Of a DNA stretch of 43,637 nt, positions 1 to 6,850 are shown piece by piece (within the stretch, counting starts at the first letter, position 1; each line of letters begins with the position of its first letter). The stretch is from the NCBI GenBank assembly GCA_027062285.1, contig JAMOTL010000035.1:1-43637 (forward strand), written 5' to 3'. The position numbers and the translations under genes are program-made. The DNA is from Nautiliaceae bacterium (GTDB lineage: Bacteria > Campylobacterota > Campylobacteria > Campylobacterales > Nautiliaceae). Under the pieces are notes generated by a model. The model was not told the origin of the DNA, ran no database searches, and saw only the letters and a list, made by a program, of their open reading frames with translations.

Positions 1-39
1 TTTTAAAGAAGCTTAAAAAATGATATAATTTCACTCTCG

Positions 40-127
<88 letters not shown>

Positions 128-143
128 TTACTTCAAAAACTCT

Positions 144-223
144 GTAATTTCGGTATCTTTTAAAAATTAAAGAGGTAAGTGTCAGTCGTTTTTGGCGGAT
201 TTTTACTGACAATTTAACTGACA
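144..223 (+). other. Candidate integrase arm-type sites, left end
   Basis: GTAATTTCGGTAT (144-156) and two ACTGACA copies spaced 12 bp apart (205-211, 217-223) recur in the same strand orientation inside the right end (5775-5787, and 5740-5746 with 5752-5758). Sharing two separate motifs between both ends fits integrase or excisionase arm sites. An inverted GTCAGT at 181-186 may be another half-site. The role is inferred. Confidence 0.6.
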
Positions 224-232
224 GTTTTTAAA

Positions 233-464
233 TAATACCAAAACACAAAATAACTTTTACATTTACCTTTTCTTGGTACTGACTAAATACGCTCAACAAG
301 AGTGCAATTTTTTTAACACTTCGAAAAAGCTAAAAAGTGCGAACCGCTGCGCTTTTGAGCGCACTTTTTTAACGCTTTTTCTCCGTTAAAATTTGCAATT
401 GTTTCGCTTTATTTAGTCAGTATCCTTTTGTCTAATGTTTAATTTATTTTTAGGATTGGTATTA
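233..464. repeat. Large nested imperfect palindrome
   Basis: The outer arms are TAATACCAA (233-241) and TTGGTATTA (456-464). Inner arms are TACTGACTAAATA (277-289) and TATTTAGTCAGTA (410-422). A central stem AAAAAGTGCG pairs with CGCACTTTTT around 333-370. Between these the two halves align imperfectly, so almost the whole 230 bp can fold on itself. No gene is seen here. It could be a MITE-like insertion, a structured RNA, or a recombination or replication site of the element. Confidence 0.65.
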
Positions 465-476
465 CCTTTATTTAAA

Positions 477-779
477 TCATTTTTCTAATGCAAAACAATG
501 TAATTGATAAATAGCGATAATTCCCAATGCTAAAAGAATAATAAAATTAAATATCAAATTCACAGAACATAAAAACCATTCAAGCATATTTTGATAATTA
601 TTGAAAATTTTTAATTTTTTTACTTTTATAGATTTTAATTCATCTTGTTCGGTAAATTCATTTGCTTTGTGGTATTCTTCTGTTTTTTCATACTCTTTAT
701 TATTTTCATGGATATCATTTTCTATAAACCCAAAATAATCGCCCTTTATATTTTTGGTTATGAAATTTAATATTGTCAT
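477..779 (-). CDS. Small membrane-anchored hypothetical protein
   Basis: This is a 100-residue ORF that I do not recognise. Its N-terminal two-thirds is hydrophilic and rich in E, K and N; one hydrophobic segment (about residues 70-93, LFSVNLIF-like to AIYQLHC) would anchor the C-terminus in a membrane. No convincing ribosome binding site precedes the ATG. A second ORF in another frame (715-858) overlaps the start and carries a lipobox-like FFISSC, so the true start or frame is uncertain and the locus may be a decayed gene. It lies downstream of the Sel1-repeat gene on the same strand, in the cargo part of the element. Confidence 0.4.
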   Translation of the reverse strand: MTILNFITKNIKGDYFGFIENDIHENNKEYEKTEEYHKANEFTEQDELKSIKVKKLKIFNNYQNMLEWFLCSVNLIFNFIILLALGIIAIYQLHCFALEK

Positions 780-875
780 TTTTATTAATGGATACTTTAA
801 AATATCTATTACAGCTAGAAATAAAAAATATACTAAATAAAGACATACTAAAAAACATAAAAACTCTAATATGAT

Positions 876-1019
876 TTATTCATAATTGGGAGGTGTTTTA
901 CTAAATACTAAATTAAAAATAATTCCCTTTGGTATAACTTTAAGATAAACTATAAGCAAAGAAATCAAAGAAAGAGTAAAAAGTTTTTTCTTTATTTTAA
1001 CAGTTTCTTCAGAAAACAT
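876..1019 (-). CDS. 47-residue hydrophobic peptide coupled to the Sel1 gene
   Basis: This small ORF starts MFSEETVKIKKKLF and ends KTPPNYE. Its ATG overlaps the stop codon of the Sel1-repeat gene (TGATG, 1017-1021), which suggests translational coupling. A hydrophobic stretch at about residues 13-38 looks like a single membrane span. I do not recognise a family. It may be an accessory of the secreted Sel1 protein or simply a relic. Confidence 0.45.
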   Translation of the reverse strand: MFSEETVKIKKKLFTLSLISLLIVYLKVIPKGIIFNLVFSKTPPNYE

Positions 1020-2068
1020 CAATATCCCATCCTCTTTAATTTTGCATACTTATCACATCCAAATTGTAATCCCATATCACAAGCTTTTCCATAATAGTAT
1101 AGGGCTTTTTGATAATCAAGTTTTACTCCTCTGCCATATTCATAATTAAGTCCAAGACTAGCGCACCCTCTAGCATTTCCACCGTCACAGGATTTTTTGA
1201 AAAGTTTAGTTGCTATATAATAATCTTGTCTTACTCCTTGTCCTTTTTCATACATCCATCCAAGATTATTGCACCCCAAAGCATTTCCACCATCACATGC
1301 TTTTTTGTAAAGTTCTGCGGCTTTGAAGTAGTTTTGTTTTACTCCATCTCCTTCATCATACATCCATCCAAGATTATTGCACCCCAAAGCATTTCCACCA
1401 TCACATGCTTTTTTGTAAAGTTCTGCGGCTTTGAAATAATTTTGTTTTACTCCATCTCCTTTTTCATACATCACTCCAAGATTATTGCACCCCAAAGCAT
1501 TTCCACCATCACATGCTTTTTTGTAAAGTTCTGCGGCTTTGAAGTAGTTTTGTTTTACTCCCAGTCCTTCATCATACATCCATCCAAGATTATAGCACCC
1601 CGAAACATTTCCACCATCACATGCTTTTTTGTAAAGTTTTGCGGCTTTGAAGTAGTTTTGTTTTACTCCATCTCCTTTTTTATACATCACTCCAAGATTA
1701 TAGCACCCCAAAGCATTTCCACCATCACATGCTTTTTTGTAAAGTTCTGCGGCTTTGAAGTAGTTTTGTTTTACTCCATCTCCTTTTTTATACATCACTC
1801 CAAGATTATTGCACCCCAAAGCATTTCCACCATCACATGCTTTTTTGTAAAGTTCTGCGGCTTTGAAGTAGTTTTGTTTTACTCCCAGTCCTTCATCATA
1901 CATCCATCCAAGATTATAGCACCCCAAAGCATTTCCACCATCACATGCTTTTTTGAAAAGTTTTGCTGCTTTTTGATAATTTTTGCTCTTAATTGCTTGT
2001 AAACCTTCATTAACATATCCTGCAAAAGAAAATGTAATAACCATTAAAAATAAAATTAACTTTTTCAT
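1019..2068 (-). CDS. Secreted Sel1-repeat (Hcp-like) cysteine-rich protein
   Basis: The 349-residue protein has a signal peptide (MKKLILFLMVITFSFA) followed by about eight 36-residue Sel1-like repeats of the form ACDGGNALGCYNLGWMY..G.GVKQNYFKAAELYKK. Each repeat carries a pair of cysteines eight residues apart, as in Helicobacter cysteine-rich proteins (Hcp), where they form intra-repeat disulphides; this implies an oxidising periplasmic or extracellular location. Sel1 and TPR solenoids bind proteins or peptidoglycan fragments; the ligand here is unknown. A good AAGGAG precedes the ATG. The central repeats are nearly identical in DNA, suggesting recent expansion or gene conversion. It is cargo of the tRNA-Ser element. 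Confidence 0.9.
   Translation of the reverse strand: MKKLILFLMVITFSFAGYVNEGLQAIKSKNYQKAAKLFKKACDGGNALGCYNLGWMYDEGLGVKQNYFKAAELYKKACDGGNALGCNNLGVMYKKGDGVKQNYFKAAELYKKACDGGNALGCYNLGVMYKKGDGVKQNYFKAAKLYKKACDGGNVSGCYNLGWMYDEGLGVKQNYFKAAELYKKACDGGNALGCNNLGVMYEKGDGVKQNYFKAAELYKKACDGGNALGCNNLGWMYDEGDGVKQNYFKAAELYKKACDGGNALGCNNLGWMYEKGQGVRQDYYIATKLFKKSCDGGNARGCASLGLNYEYGRGVKLDYQKALYYYGKACDMGLQFGCDKYAKLKRMGY
1160..1980. repeat. 108-bp tandem repeats within the Sel1 gene
   Basis: The marker gcatttccaccatcac recurs with a strict 108-bp period at about 1173, 1281, 1389, 1497, 1605, 1713, 1821 and 1929. Each copy encodes one 36-residue Sel1 repeat. Central copies differ at only a few bases, so copy number could change by slippage or recombination without breaking the frame. 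Confidence 0.9.
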
Positions 2069-2169
2069 TGTTCTCCTTTTTAAAACAAGTTTTTAATACT
2101 TTCTTTAATTTTTTCCTACAAACTTTTAGAGCTAAAATCCATCCGCACCTACAATTAATGGTATTTCTA

Positions 2170-2250
2170 CCTCACACACTCTTTATAATACCTGTCACAC
2201 CTAAACTCAATAAGACAATCTGTATCGAATTCACATCCATCGTCCATTAA
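2170..2250 (-). pseudogene. Fragment of a small cysteine-rich protein
   Basis: The minus strand encodes MDDGCEFDTDCLIEFRCDRYYKECVR and then a stop. The CxFDTDC..C...C pattern resembles the short disulphide-rich knots found in secreted proteins. It has no start context or signal peptide and open frame continues only about 12 codons upstream. I read it as a remnant just upstream of the Sel1 gene. The rest of 2069-2378 shows only AT-rich sequence and the start signals of the two flanking genes. Confidence 0.25.
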
Positions 2251-2378
2251 AATAGAAGCAATAACCCTTTTTATCCTATCCCTTTAAACAATAACAAGTT
2301 TTTCAATTATACACTCTCGTTCTCCAAATTTCAAGGGAAAAAGTTTATTTGTTGAAATAATTATCCCATAGGATGTAG

Positions 2379-2630
2379 ATGAATAACGATATTAAAGAGT
2401 TTTATAAAATAATTTCTTCCAATGTTAAGAAAAAAAGAATTGAAAAAGGCTTTTCCCAGCTTGATTTGGCTTTTGAAATCGGTATTAAATCAGTAGCTTT
2501 TTATTCTAACTGTGAAAATTTAAGATACGGCAAGCATTTTAATTTGGAACATTTATATAAACTCTCAAATGCTCTTAATATAAATATATGTGAATTTTTT
2601 GAAGGTATTGACTCTATTAAAAAATCATAA
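2379..2630 (+). CDS. XRE-family transcriptional regulator
   Basis: The 83-residue protein is essentially one lambda-repressor-type HTH domain: KKKRIEKGFSQLDLAFEIG (about residues 17-35) forms helices 1-2 and the start of the recognition turn, and LEHLYKLSNALNINICEFF is the typical helix 4-5 ending. There is no effector domain. AGGATG lies before the ATG. The gene is convergent with the relaxase gene and their 3' ends overlap by 6 bp. It probably controls element genes such as transfer or excision functions, but no operator could be assigned. Confidence 0.8.
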   Translation: MNNDIKEFYKIISSNVKKKRIEKGFSQLDLAFEIGIKSVAFYSNCENLRYGKHFNLEHLYKLSNALNINICEFFEGIDSIKKS

Positions 2631-3920
2631 ATCTCCAATATTTTTACTGCTTTTTATACGTTTTTTTGAAATATGCGTTAATGTTTTGTTTATTTCAATT
2701 TTTTCAGTATTTTTACTTGATTCTTTTATTTCCATTTCCTCATAATCTCTTTCAACTTTAAGTTTTGTATTTTCATCTTCTAAATCTTTGATTTTTGTTT
2801 TTAAAATTTGATTTTTTTCTTTTTCCTGTTTGAGTTCCTTTTGAAGCCGTTTGACTTTGAAAACGGCATCAATGAATTCTTTGCCGTAGTCTTTTTTGGT
2901 TGATGTTGTATATTTGATTATCTTTTTAACCGTAGAGATTTTAATTATTTTTTCTTTTTTAATCAATCCTGTTTCGGTTGAGTATTTTTCAATAAGCTCA
3001 AGCTGTCTTTTTCGGATTTTTTCTTTGATAGAGTTTTCAAATTCGTTTAGCATATGGTTTATGTCTTTAAGGCTTGAAACTTTTAAGAGTTTTTTTATTT
3101 GCGAGAGGGTTTGATAGTCTTCTTTGGTAAAAATTTTATATTGTCTGTTTTCTTTCTGAAGCTTATTATAATCTTTCATTTGATTTTTTAATTTTTGAAT
3201 TCTTTTTTCAAGTCCTTGTTTGGTAAGTTCGAGTTTTCTGATTTGCGCGTTTTTAAGCAATAAATCTTTTTTAAGTTTTTTGTTTTCTTCATCTTTTTGT
3301 TGCAGCTCATTTTTAAGTTTAGCAACTTCATCGTTTTTAAGTTTCATGGCTCTTTTATATTCGTAGGTGTCAAGCCTTTTTGGTCTTTTTTTCTTTTCTT
3401 GAGTATAGTTTATGCCTCTTGGCATATTTAATATTTTGGCTATTTCATCCTGAAGGGTGATTAAATCTTTTCTGTCCATTTTTCTTCTGACACTAATCCC
3501 TTCGTTGTCTATTCCCATAAAAAGTATATGTGCGTGATAGTTAATAATTTTGTTTCCGTTTTCGTCAATGTGTCCTTCGTCTTTATGGATTGCTAATTGG
3601 ATTACTTTGGTGTTGTATCTTTTCTCAATAAATCTGACTATTTTTTTCAAATCCTCTTTTGTATGTTTTTCATTAAGATTGATTATTGCACTGAAAAGCG
3701 TTATCGTTTTTTTATGCAGTTTTTTACCGGTTCTTTTCCGGTAAAGCTCGGTTCTTTTTTTCAGTTCCGAAAAATATAATTCCATTGCTTCGTTTGCTTT
3801 TATATTGCAGTAATTGTCTTTTGTGGAAAAAATAGAGTTTTTGGTTTTCTTTTCCCTGCTGTTGTGATAGAATTCTCCTATATTTGCTTTTTCTATATGG
3901 ATTGAGGATTTCCTAATCAT
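2625..3920 (-). CDS. MobV/Pre-type relaxase (plasmid mobilization)
   Basis: The N-terminal domain resembles MobV/Pre relaxases. The key metal-binding region HKDEGHIDENG..INYHAHI (about residues 115-135) matches their HxDExxxHxH motif III. RSSIHIEKANIG at the start fits motif I. From about residue 190 to the end it is a lysine/glutamate-rich coiled coil, as in pMV158 MobM. I chose the ATG at 3920 (MIRKSSIH) because AAGGAG sits six bases before it; an ATG at 3965 lacks a comparable signal. The product should nick oriT and pilot the excised element into a recipient using a helper conjugation system. An 18-bp palindrome 50 bp upstream is the candidate oriT. Confidence 0.8.
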   Translation of the reverse strand: MIRKSSIHIEKANIGEFYHNSREKKTKNSIFSTKDNYCNIKANEAMELYFSELKKRTELYRKRTGKKLHKKTITLFSAIINLNEKHTKEDLKKIVRFIEKRYNTKVIQLAIHKDEGHIDENGNKIINYHAHILFMGIDNEGISVRRKMDRKDLITLQDEIAKILNMPRGINYTQEKKKRPKRLDTYEYKRAMKLKNDEVAKLKNELQQKDEENKKLKKDLLLKNAQIRKLELTKQGLEKRIQKLKNQMKDYNKLQKENRQYKIFTKEDYQTLSQIKKLLKVSSLKDINHMLNEFENSIKEKIRKRQLELIEKYSTETGLIKKEKIIKISTVKKIIKYTTSTKKDYGKEFIDAVFKVKRLQKELKQEKEKNQILKTKIKDLEDENTKLKVERDYEEMEIKESSKNTEKIEINKTLTHISKKRIKSSKNIGDL

Positions 3921-3969
3921 GCGTAACTCCTTCTTTGCACGAAGCAATTTGAGCTTGCCGAACAATTGC

Positions 3970-3987
3970 GTAGTGCGTACGCACTAC
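3970..3987. other. Candidate oriT palindrome
   Basis: gtagtgcgtacgcactac is a perfect 18-bp palindrome about 50 bp upstream of the relaxase start. MobV origins of the pMV158/pUB110 kind sit in the same place and carry a TAGTGNGTTA-like nick core; TAGTGCGTA here matches most of it. Activity is inferred. Confidence 0.6.
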
Positions 3988-4097
3988 ACGTTTTCGTAAA
4001 CTCAAACGCTTGTGCTTTTTTATATATTTATATGAGTTTGAATTTTTTTATTGGATTGCAAGAAAAAAGAAGAAATCTGGAAAGATAAAATTGAAAG

Positions 4098-4277
4098 TTA
4101 GTTGATTGAAGAAGATGTTTGAGGCTGATTGTTAGAAAGTGAGAGAAGTCTGTTTAATTCAGATTGAGTAATATTGATTTGCTCTTTTATCTTTTTTATT
4201 TTAGATTCAAGCAGGGCTTCTTCTTTTTGCAGTTTTTCTAATTTGTTGATTAACTGTTTTATTTTTTTGTAATCCAT
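4098..4277 (-). CDS. Small coiled-coil protein, possible mobilization accessory
   Basis: The 59-residue product MDYKKIKQLINKLEKLQ... is almost entirely a heptad-rich coiled coil (about residues 3-45), with a polar tail. I chose the ATG at 4277 because AAGGAG lies just upstream; the longer frame to 4400 would run through the divergent promoter. It is encoded upstream of the relaxase on the same strand, with the oriT-like palindrome between them, the position of MobC-like accessory proteins. No family is recognised. Confidence 0.6.
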   Translation of the reverse strand: MDYKKIKQLINKLEKLQKEEALLESKIKKIKEQINITQSELNRLLSLSNNQPQTSSSIN

Positions 4278-4295
4278 GGGAGAACTCCTTTTGTG

Positions 4296-4394
4296 CTTAA
4301 TTATAATAAAGAAATTGTCTTTGAATAAAAAATAAAAAAAATTTAGAAATTTTTTCAATTTCGGGTTTTTTTTAAATTCTTTATTATAATTAAG
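4296..4394. promoter_or_regulatory. Mirror-image divergent promoters
   Basis: The 18-bp sequence cttaattataataaagaa (4296-4313) recurs inverted at 4377-4394. Each copy contains TATAAT reading outward, one toward the coiled-coil and relaxase genes, the other toward the excisionase-like gene. Identical -10 regions facing both ways would let one regulator bind both and co-ordinate transfer with excision. Confidence 0.65.
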
Positions 4395-4413
4395 TAACAA
4401 AAAGGATAAGCCT

Positions 4414-4629
4414 ATGAAGCCTTTTTGTTACTCTACATCTAAAATGGCAAACTATCTCGGTGTAAGCAAAGATTTTCTTTTAAAAAACAAAAACAGACTT
4501 TTCAAAAAAGGAATCCACTATTATGAGCCTTACGGAATAAATAAAACGTTATGGAATGTTTCCCAAATGGAAAAATGGATAACGGGAAAAGAAGAAAATC
4601 CTTTTAAAGAGATTTTAAATGAGCTATAA
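4414..4629 (+). CDS. Excisionase-like HTH protein
   Basis: The 71-residue protein has a winged-helix/AlpA-like DNA-binding fold: TSKMANYLGVSKDFLLKNKNRLFKKGIHYY (about residues 8-37) followed by LWNVSQMEKWITG, the tryptophan-containing wing and helix seen in many excisionases. It is the gene immediately before the integrase, and AAAGGA precedes the ATG. Probable role: directing excision of the tRNA-Ser element and perhaps repressing its own promoter. Assignment is by fold and position. Confidence 0.7.
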   Translation: MKPFCYSTSKMANYLGVSKDFLLKNKNRLFKKGIHYYEPYGINKTLWNVSQMEKWITGKEENPFKEILNEL

Positions 4630-4646
4630 TTGTATTACGATTGGCA

Positions 4647-4666
4647 CTTACCTCACGGGAGGTAAG
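4647..4666 (+). promoter_or_regulatory. Hairpin sequestering the integrase ribosome binding site
   Basis: CTTACCTC (4647-4654) and GAGGTAAG (4659-4666) form a perfect 8-bp stem with a 4-base loop. The GGGAGG ribosome binding site of the integrase lies in the loop and 3' arm, two bases before the ATG at 4669. Folding would hide the site and lower integrase translation unless the hairpin is opened, for example by ribosomes finishing the upstream gene. Confidence 0.6.
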
Positions 4667-4668
4667 AG

Positions 4669-5778
4669 ATGATAGAAAATCCAAAAGTCAGTTTGTTTAA
4701 TAGAAAAGGGAAACTATACGTTCAGTATTACGTAAACGGCAGGTGTGTTCAAAAGTCACTTAAAAGGGATTACACCAAAGAAAATATTAAACTTGCTAAA
4801 AAGTATGTTATCCCTGAAATTGAAAGAAAAATACTTCTCGGTGAGATTCAGGATAACAGGGTTAAACCTAAAGAGTTTGAGTATTACGCCACTATATATT
4901 TAAGACAAAAAGAAAATTTAAAAAGCTACTATGAATACGAAAATATTGTGGTAAACCAATTTTTTCCGCTTTTTAAACACAAAAAGGTAAATGAAATCAC
5001 TAAGGGCGAAATAAAAGAGTGGATAGATAACAGGCTTAAAGAGGTAACGCCGAAAAGGTTAAGGAATATCCTTAATATATTAATCGCCATTTTAGACATA
5101 GCCGTAGAATACGAGCATATACAAATCAATCCTGCTAAAAACATTAAACTGCCTTCACACGTTAAAGTAAGGGAAATGAAACCTTTTAGTGAAAAAGAGG
5201 TTAAACTCTTAATAAACAATGCTCAAGGTCAGTTCAAATGTTATTTAGCAATAGCCTTTTATACGGGAATGCGTCCGGGTGAGATTATAGCCCTTACGAT
5301 AAGCGATATTAATCTTAACGAAATGTATATCAATGTAAACAAAAGAATAAGAAAAGGCGAAACCGATACACCCAAAACAAAAAACTCTATAAGAAAAGTC
5401 CCTGTATTTCAAAACCTTAAACCGTATCTTGAAGAGCTGATTAAAAAAGCGAAAAAGAAAAAAACATTTAATCTTTTTACAACCAAAACGGGTAAAAGGT
5501 ATTATTCGTCGGACAAACTTCATCCTCAGTGGTATGCTTTGCTTGAAAAGTGTAATATAGAAAAGAGAGTGATGTATAACACAAGACACACGTTTGCCAC
5601 ACTTGCCATAAAAAGAGGCGTTCCTATTTTCAACGTATCCCAGATACTCGGTCACAGGAACACTCAGGAAACCCTTGAAACTTACGCCAAATTTATCAAC
5701 AACGAACATCTACAGCTTGACAGAAACCTGGAGCTGTTCACTGACAATTCCACTGACAGTTTGTCGAAAAAGGCGTAA
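4669..5778 (+). CDS. Tyrosine recombinase (integrase) of the tRNA-Ser element
   Basis: The 369-residue protein has an N-terminal arm-binding domain (KGKLYVQYYVNGRCVQKSL), a SAM-like core-binding domain (about 65-160) and a C-terminal catalytic domain. Visible catalytic residues are the first Arg in TGMRPGEIIAL, then HxxR as YNTRHTFATLA, LGHRN with the second His, and the Tyr of ETLETYAKF. It should integrate the element into the 3' end of tRNA-Ser. Its last codons overlap the right-end ACTGACA arm repeats, so the gene end and the att region are fused. Translation may be restrained by the hairpin just upstream. Confidence 0.93.
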   Translation: MIENPKVSLFNRKGKLYVQYYVNGRCVQKSLKRDYTKENIKLAKKYVIPEIERKILLGEIQDNRVKPKEFEYYATIYLRQKENLKSYYEYENIVVNQFFPLFKHKKVNEITKGEIKEWIDNRLKEVTPKRLRNILNILIAILDIAVEYEHIQINPAKNIKLPSHVKVREMKPFSEKEVKLLINNAQGQFKCYLAIAFYTGMRPGEIIALTISDINLNEMYINVNKRIRKGETDTPKTKNSIRKVPVFQNLKPYLEELIKKAKKKKTFNLFTTKTGKRYYSSDKLHPQWYALLEKCNIEKRVMYNTRHTFATLAIKRGVPIFNVSQILGHRNTQETLETYAKFINNEHLQLDRNLELFTDNSTDSLSKKA

Positions 5779-5787
5779 TTTCGGTAT
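5740..5787 (+). other. Candidate integrase arm-type sites, right end
   Basis: ACTGACA occurs at 5740-5746 and 5752-5758 with the same 12-bp spacing as at 205 and 217, and GTAATTTCGGTAT occurs at 5775-5787 as at 144-156. The ACTGACA pair lies inside the integrase codons for TDNSTDS. Confidence 0.6.
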
Positions 5788-5797
5788 TGTCAACATG

Positions 5798-5814
5798 TCC
5801 CGCCCTCTCCGCCA
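5798..5814 (+). repeat. Attachment site, right end of the tRNA-Ser element
   Basis: Exact 17-bp copy of the tRNA-Ser 3' end, including CCA, 20 bp after the integrase stop codon. It marks the boundary between element and chromosome. Confidence 0.93.
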
Positions 5815-5923
5815 GATAAAATACTTCGAGCTTCTAAAAATACTTCAATTGATTTTATTATTTTGGCATTTTTGTACTTCTTTATATGTTTTTTATTGGT
5901 AAAATTATTTAAAAAGGTTTTTA

Positions 5924-6850
5924 ATGAAATTTACTTTTTTTGGAACATCTGCCGGAAGACCTACAAAAACAAGAAATGTTTCCGGAATTGGAATGGAAAT
6001 AGAAAACGAGTACGGCTGGTATCTTTTTGATTGTGGGGAAGGAACTCAGCATCAGATTTTAAAAACCCCTCTTAGTATTTATAAACTTAAAACTATTTTT
6101 ATCTCTCACATACACGGAGACCATGTTTACGGATTGTTCGGATTAATTACTTCAAGAATGCTTGATAAATGTGAAACTCCTTTAAAAATTTATGCTCCAA
6201 AAGGCGTAAAGGAGATGGTTGAGGCTGTTGTTGATATTTCGTATGAACATTTAGGGTATGAGTTGAGTTTTATTGAAATTTACGGAGGGTTTGAGGAAGA
6301 ATTTGAAAATTTTAATTTAAAAGTATTGCCTCTTATACATTCGGTTGAGAGTCTGGCTTTTTATATTCAAAGAAAACCGAAAATCAAGTTAAACGCTCAA
6401 AAATTAATAAAAGACGGGCTTAATCCGGGAAACGAATATAAAGATATTCAAAATGGTATAGATGTAGAAAAAAACGGAAAAATTTATAAAGCTTCGGAAT
6501 ATACGGAAATAATCGATGGAGAAAAAATAATAATAGCTGGAGATAACGCAGAGCCCGATTATCTTGGCAAATATTTAAAAGATTTGGATTTATTAATACA
6601 TGAAGCAACATACACTGCTGAAGTCTTTGAAAAGATGGAAACCAAATATCTCCATACAACTGCTAAAAGTCTGGGAATTGCAGCTGAAAAATATGGAGTT
6701 AAAAACCTGATAGCTACACATATTTCTCCAAGATTTGAGAAAGAAGAAATTTTAGAAGAAATCAAAAAATATTATACGGGGAATGTTTATGTGGCAAACG
6801 ATTTTGATATTTATGAATTAAAAAATTCTATTTGTCGGAAATTTTCGTAA
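5924..6850 (+). CDS. rnz: Ribonuclease Z
   Basis: The 308-residue metallo-beta-lactamase protein starts MKFTFFGTSAGRPT, as RNase Z proteins do. The zinc-binding motif HIHGDH is at about residues 62-67; further ligands are likely in AGDNAEP (about 206) and ATHIS (about 264). It processes the 3' ends of precursor tRNAs, mainly those lacking an encoded CCA. The gene follows the chromosomal edge of the first element and its 3' end overlaps the convergent dnaX by 23 bp. AAAGG precedes the ATG at short distance. Length and motif order are normal for bacterial RNase Z. Confidence 0.93.
   Translation: MKFTFFGTSAGRPTKTRNVSGIGMEIENEYGWYLFDCGEGTQHQILKTPLSIYKLKTIFISHIHGDHVYGLFGLITSRMLDKCETPLKIYAPKGVKEMVEAVVDISYEHLGYELSFIEIYGGFEEEFENFNLKVLPLIHSVESLAFYIQRKPKIKLNAQKLIKDGLNPGNEYKDIQNGIDVEKNGKIYKASEYTEIIDGEKIIIAGDNAEPDYLGKYLKDLDLLIHEATYTAEVFEKMETKYLHTTAKSLGIAAEKYGVKNLIATHISPRFEKEEILEEIKKYYTGNVYVANDFDIYELKNSICRKFS

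Noticed and set aside
1160-1980. Regular 108-bp repeats as a possible CRISPR array
   Set aside because: Repeats are contiguous, in frame and encode Sel1 motifs; there are no unique spacers.
1109-2002. Long plus-strand open frame of 297 codons opposite the Sel1 gene
   Set aside because: It is the antisense shadow of the 108-bp Sel1 repeats; its repetitive F/I/S-rich translation and lack of a ribosome binding site argue against a gene.
2068-2250. 60-codon plus-strand open frame
   Set aside because: Poor start context, no family resemblance, and it lies over the Sel1 gene's start signals.
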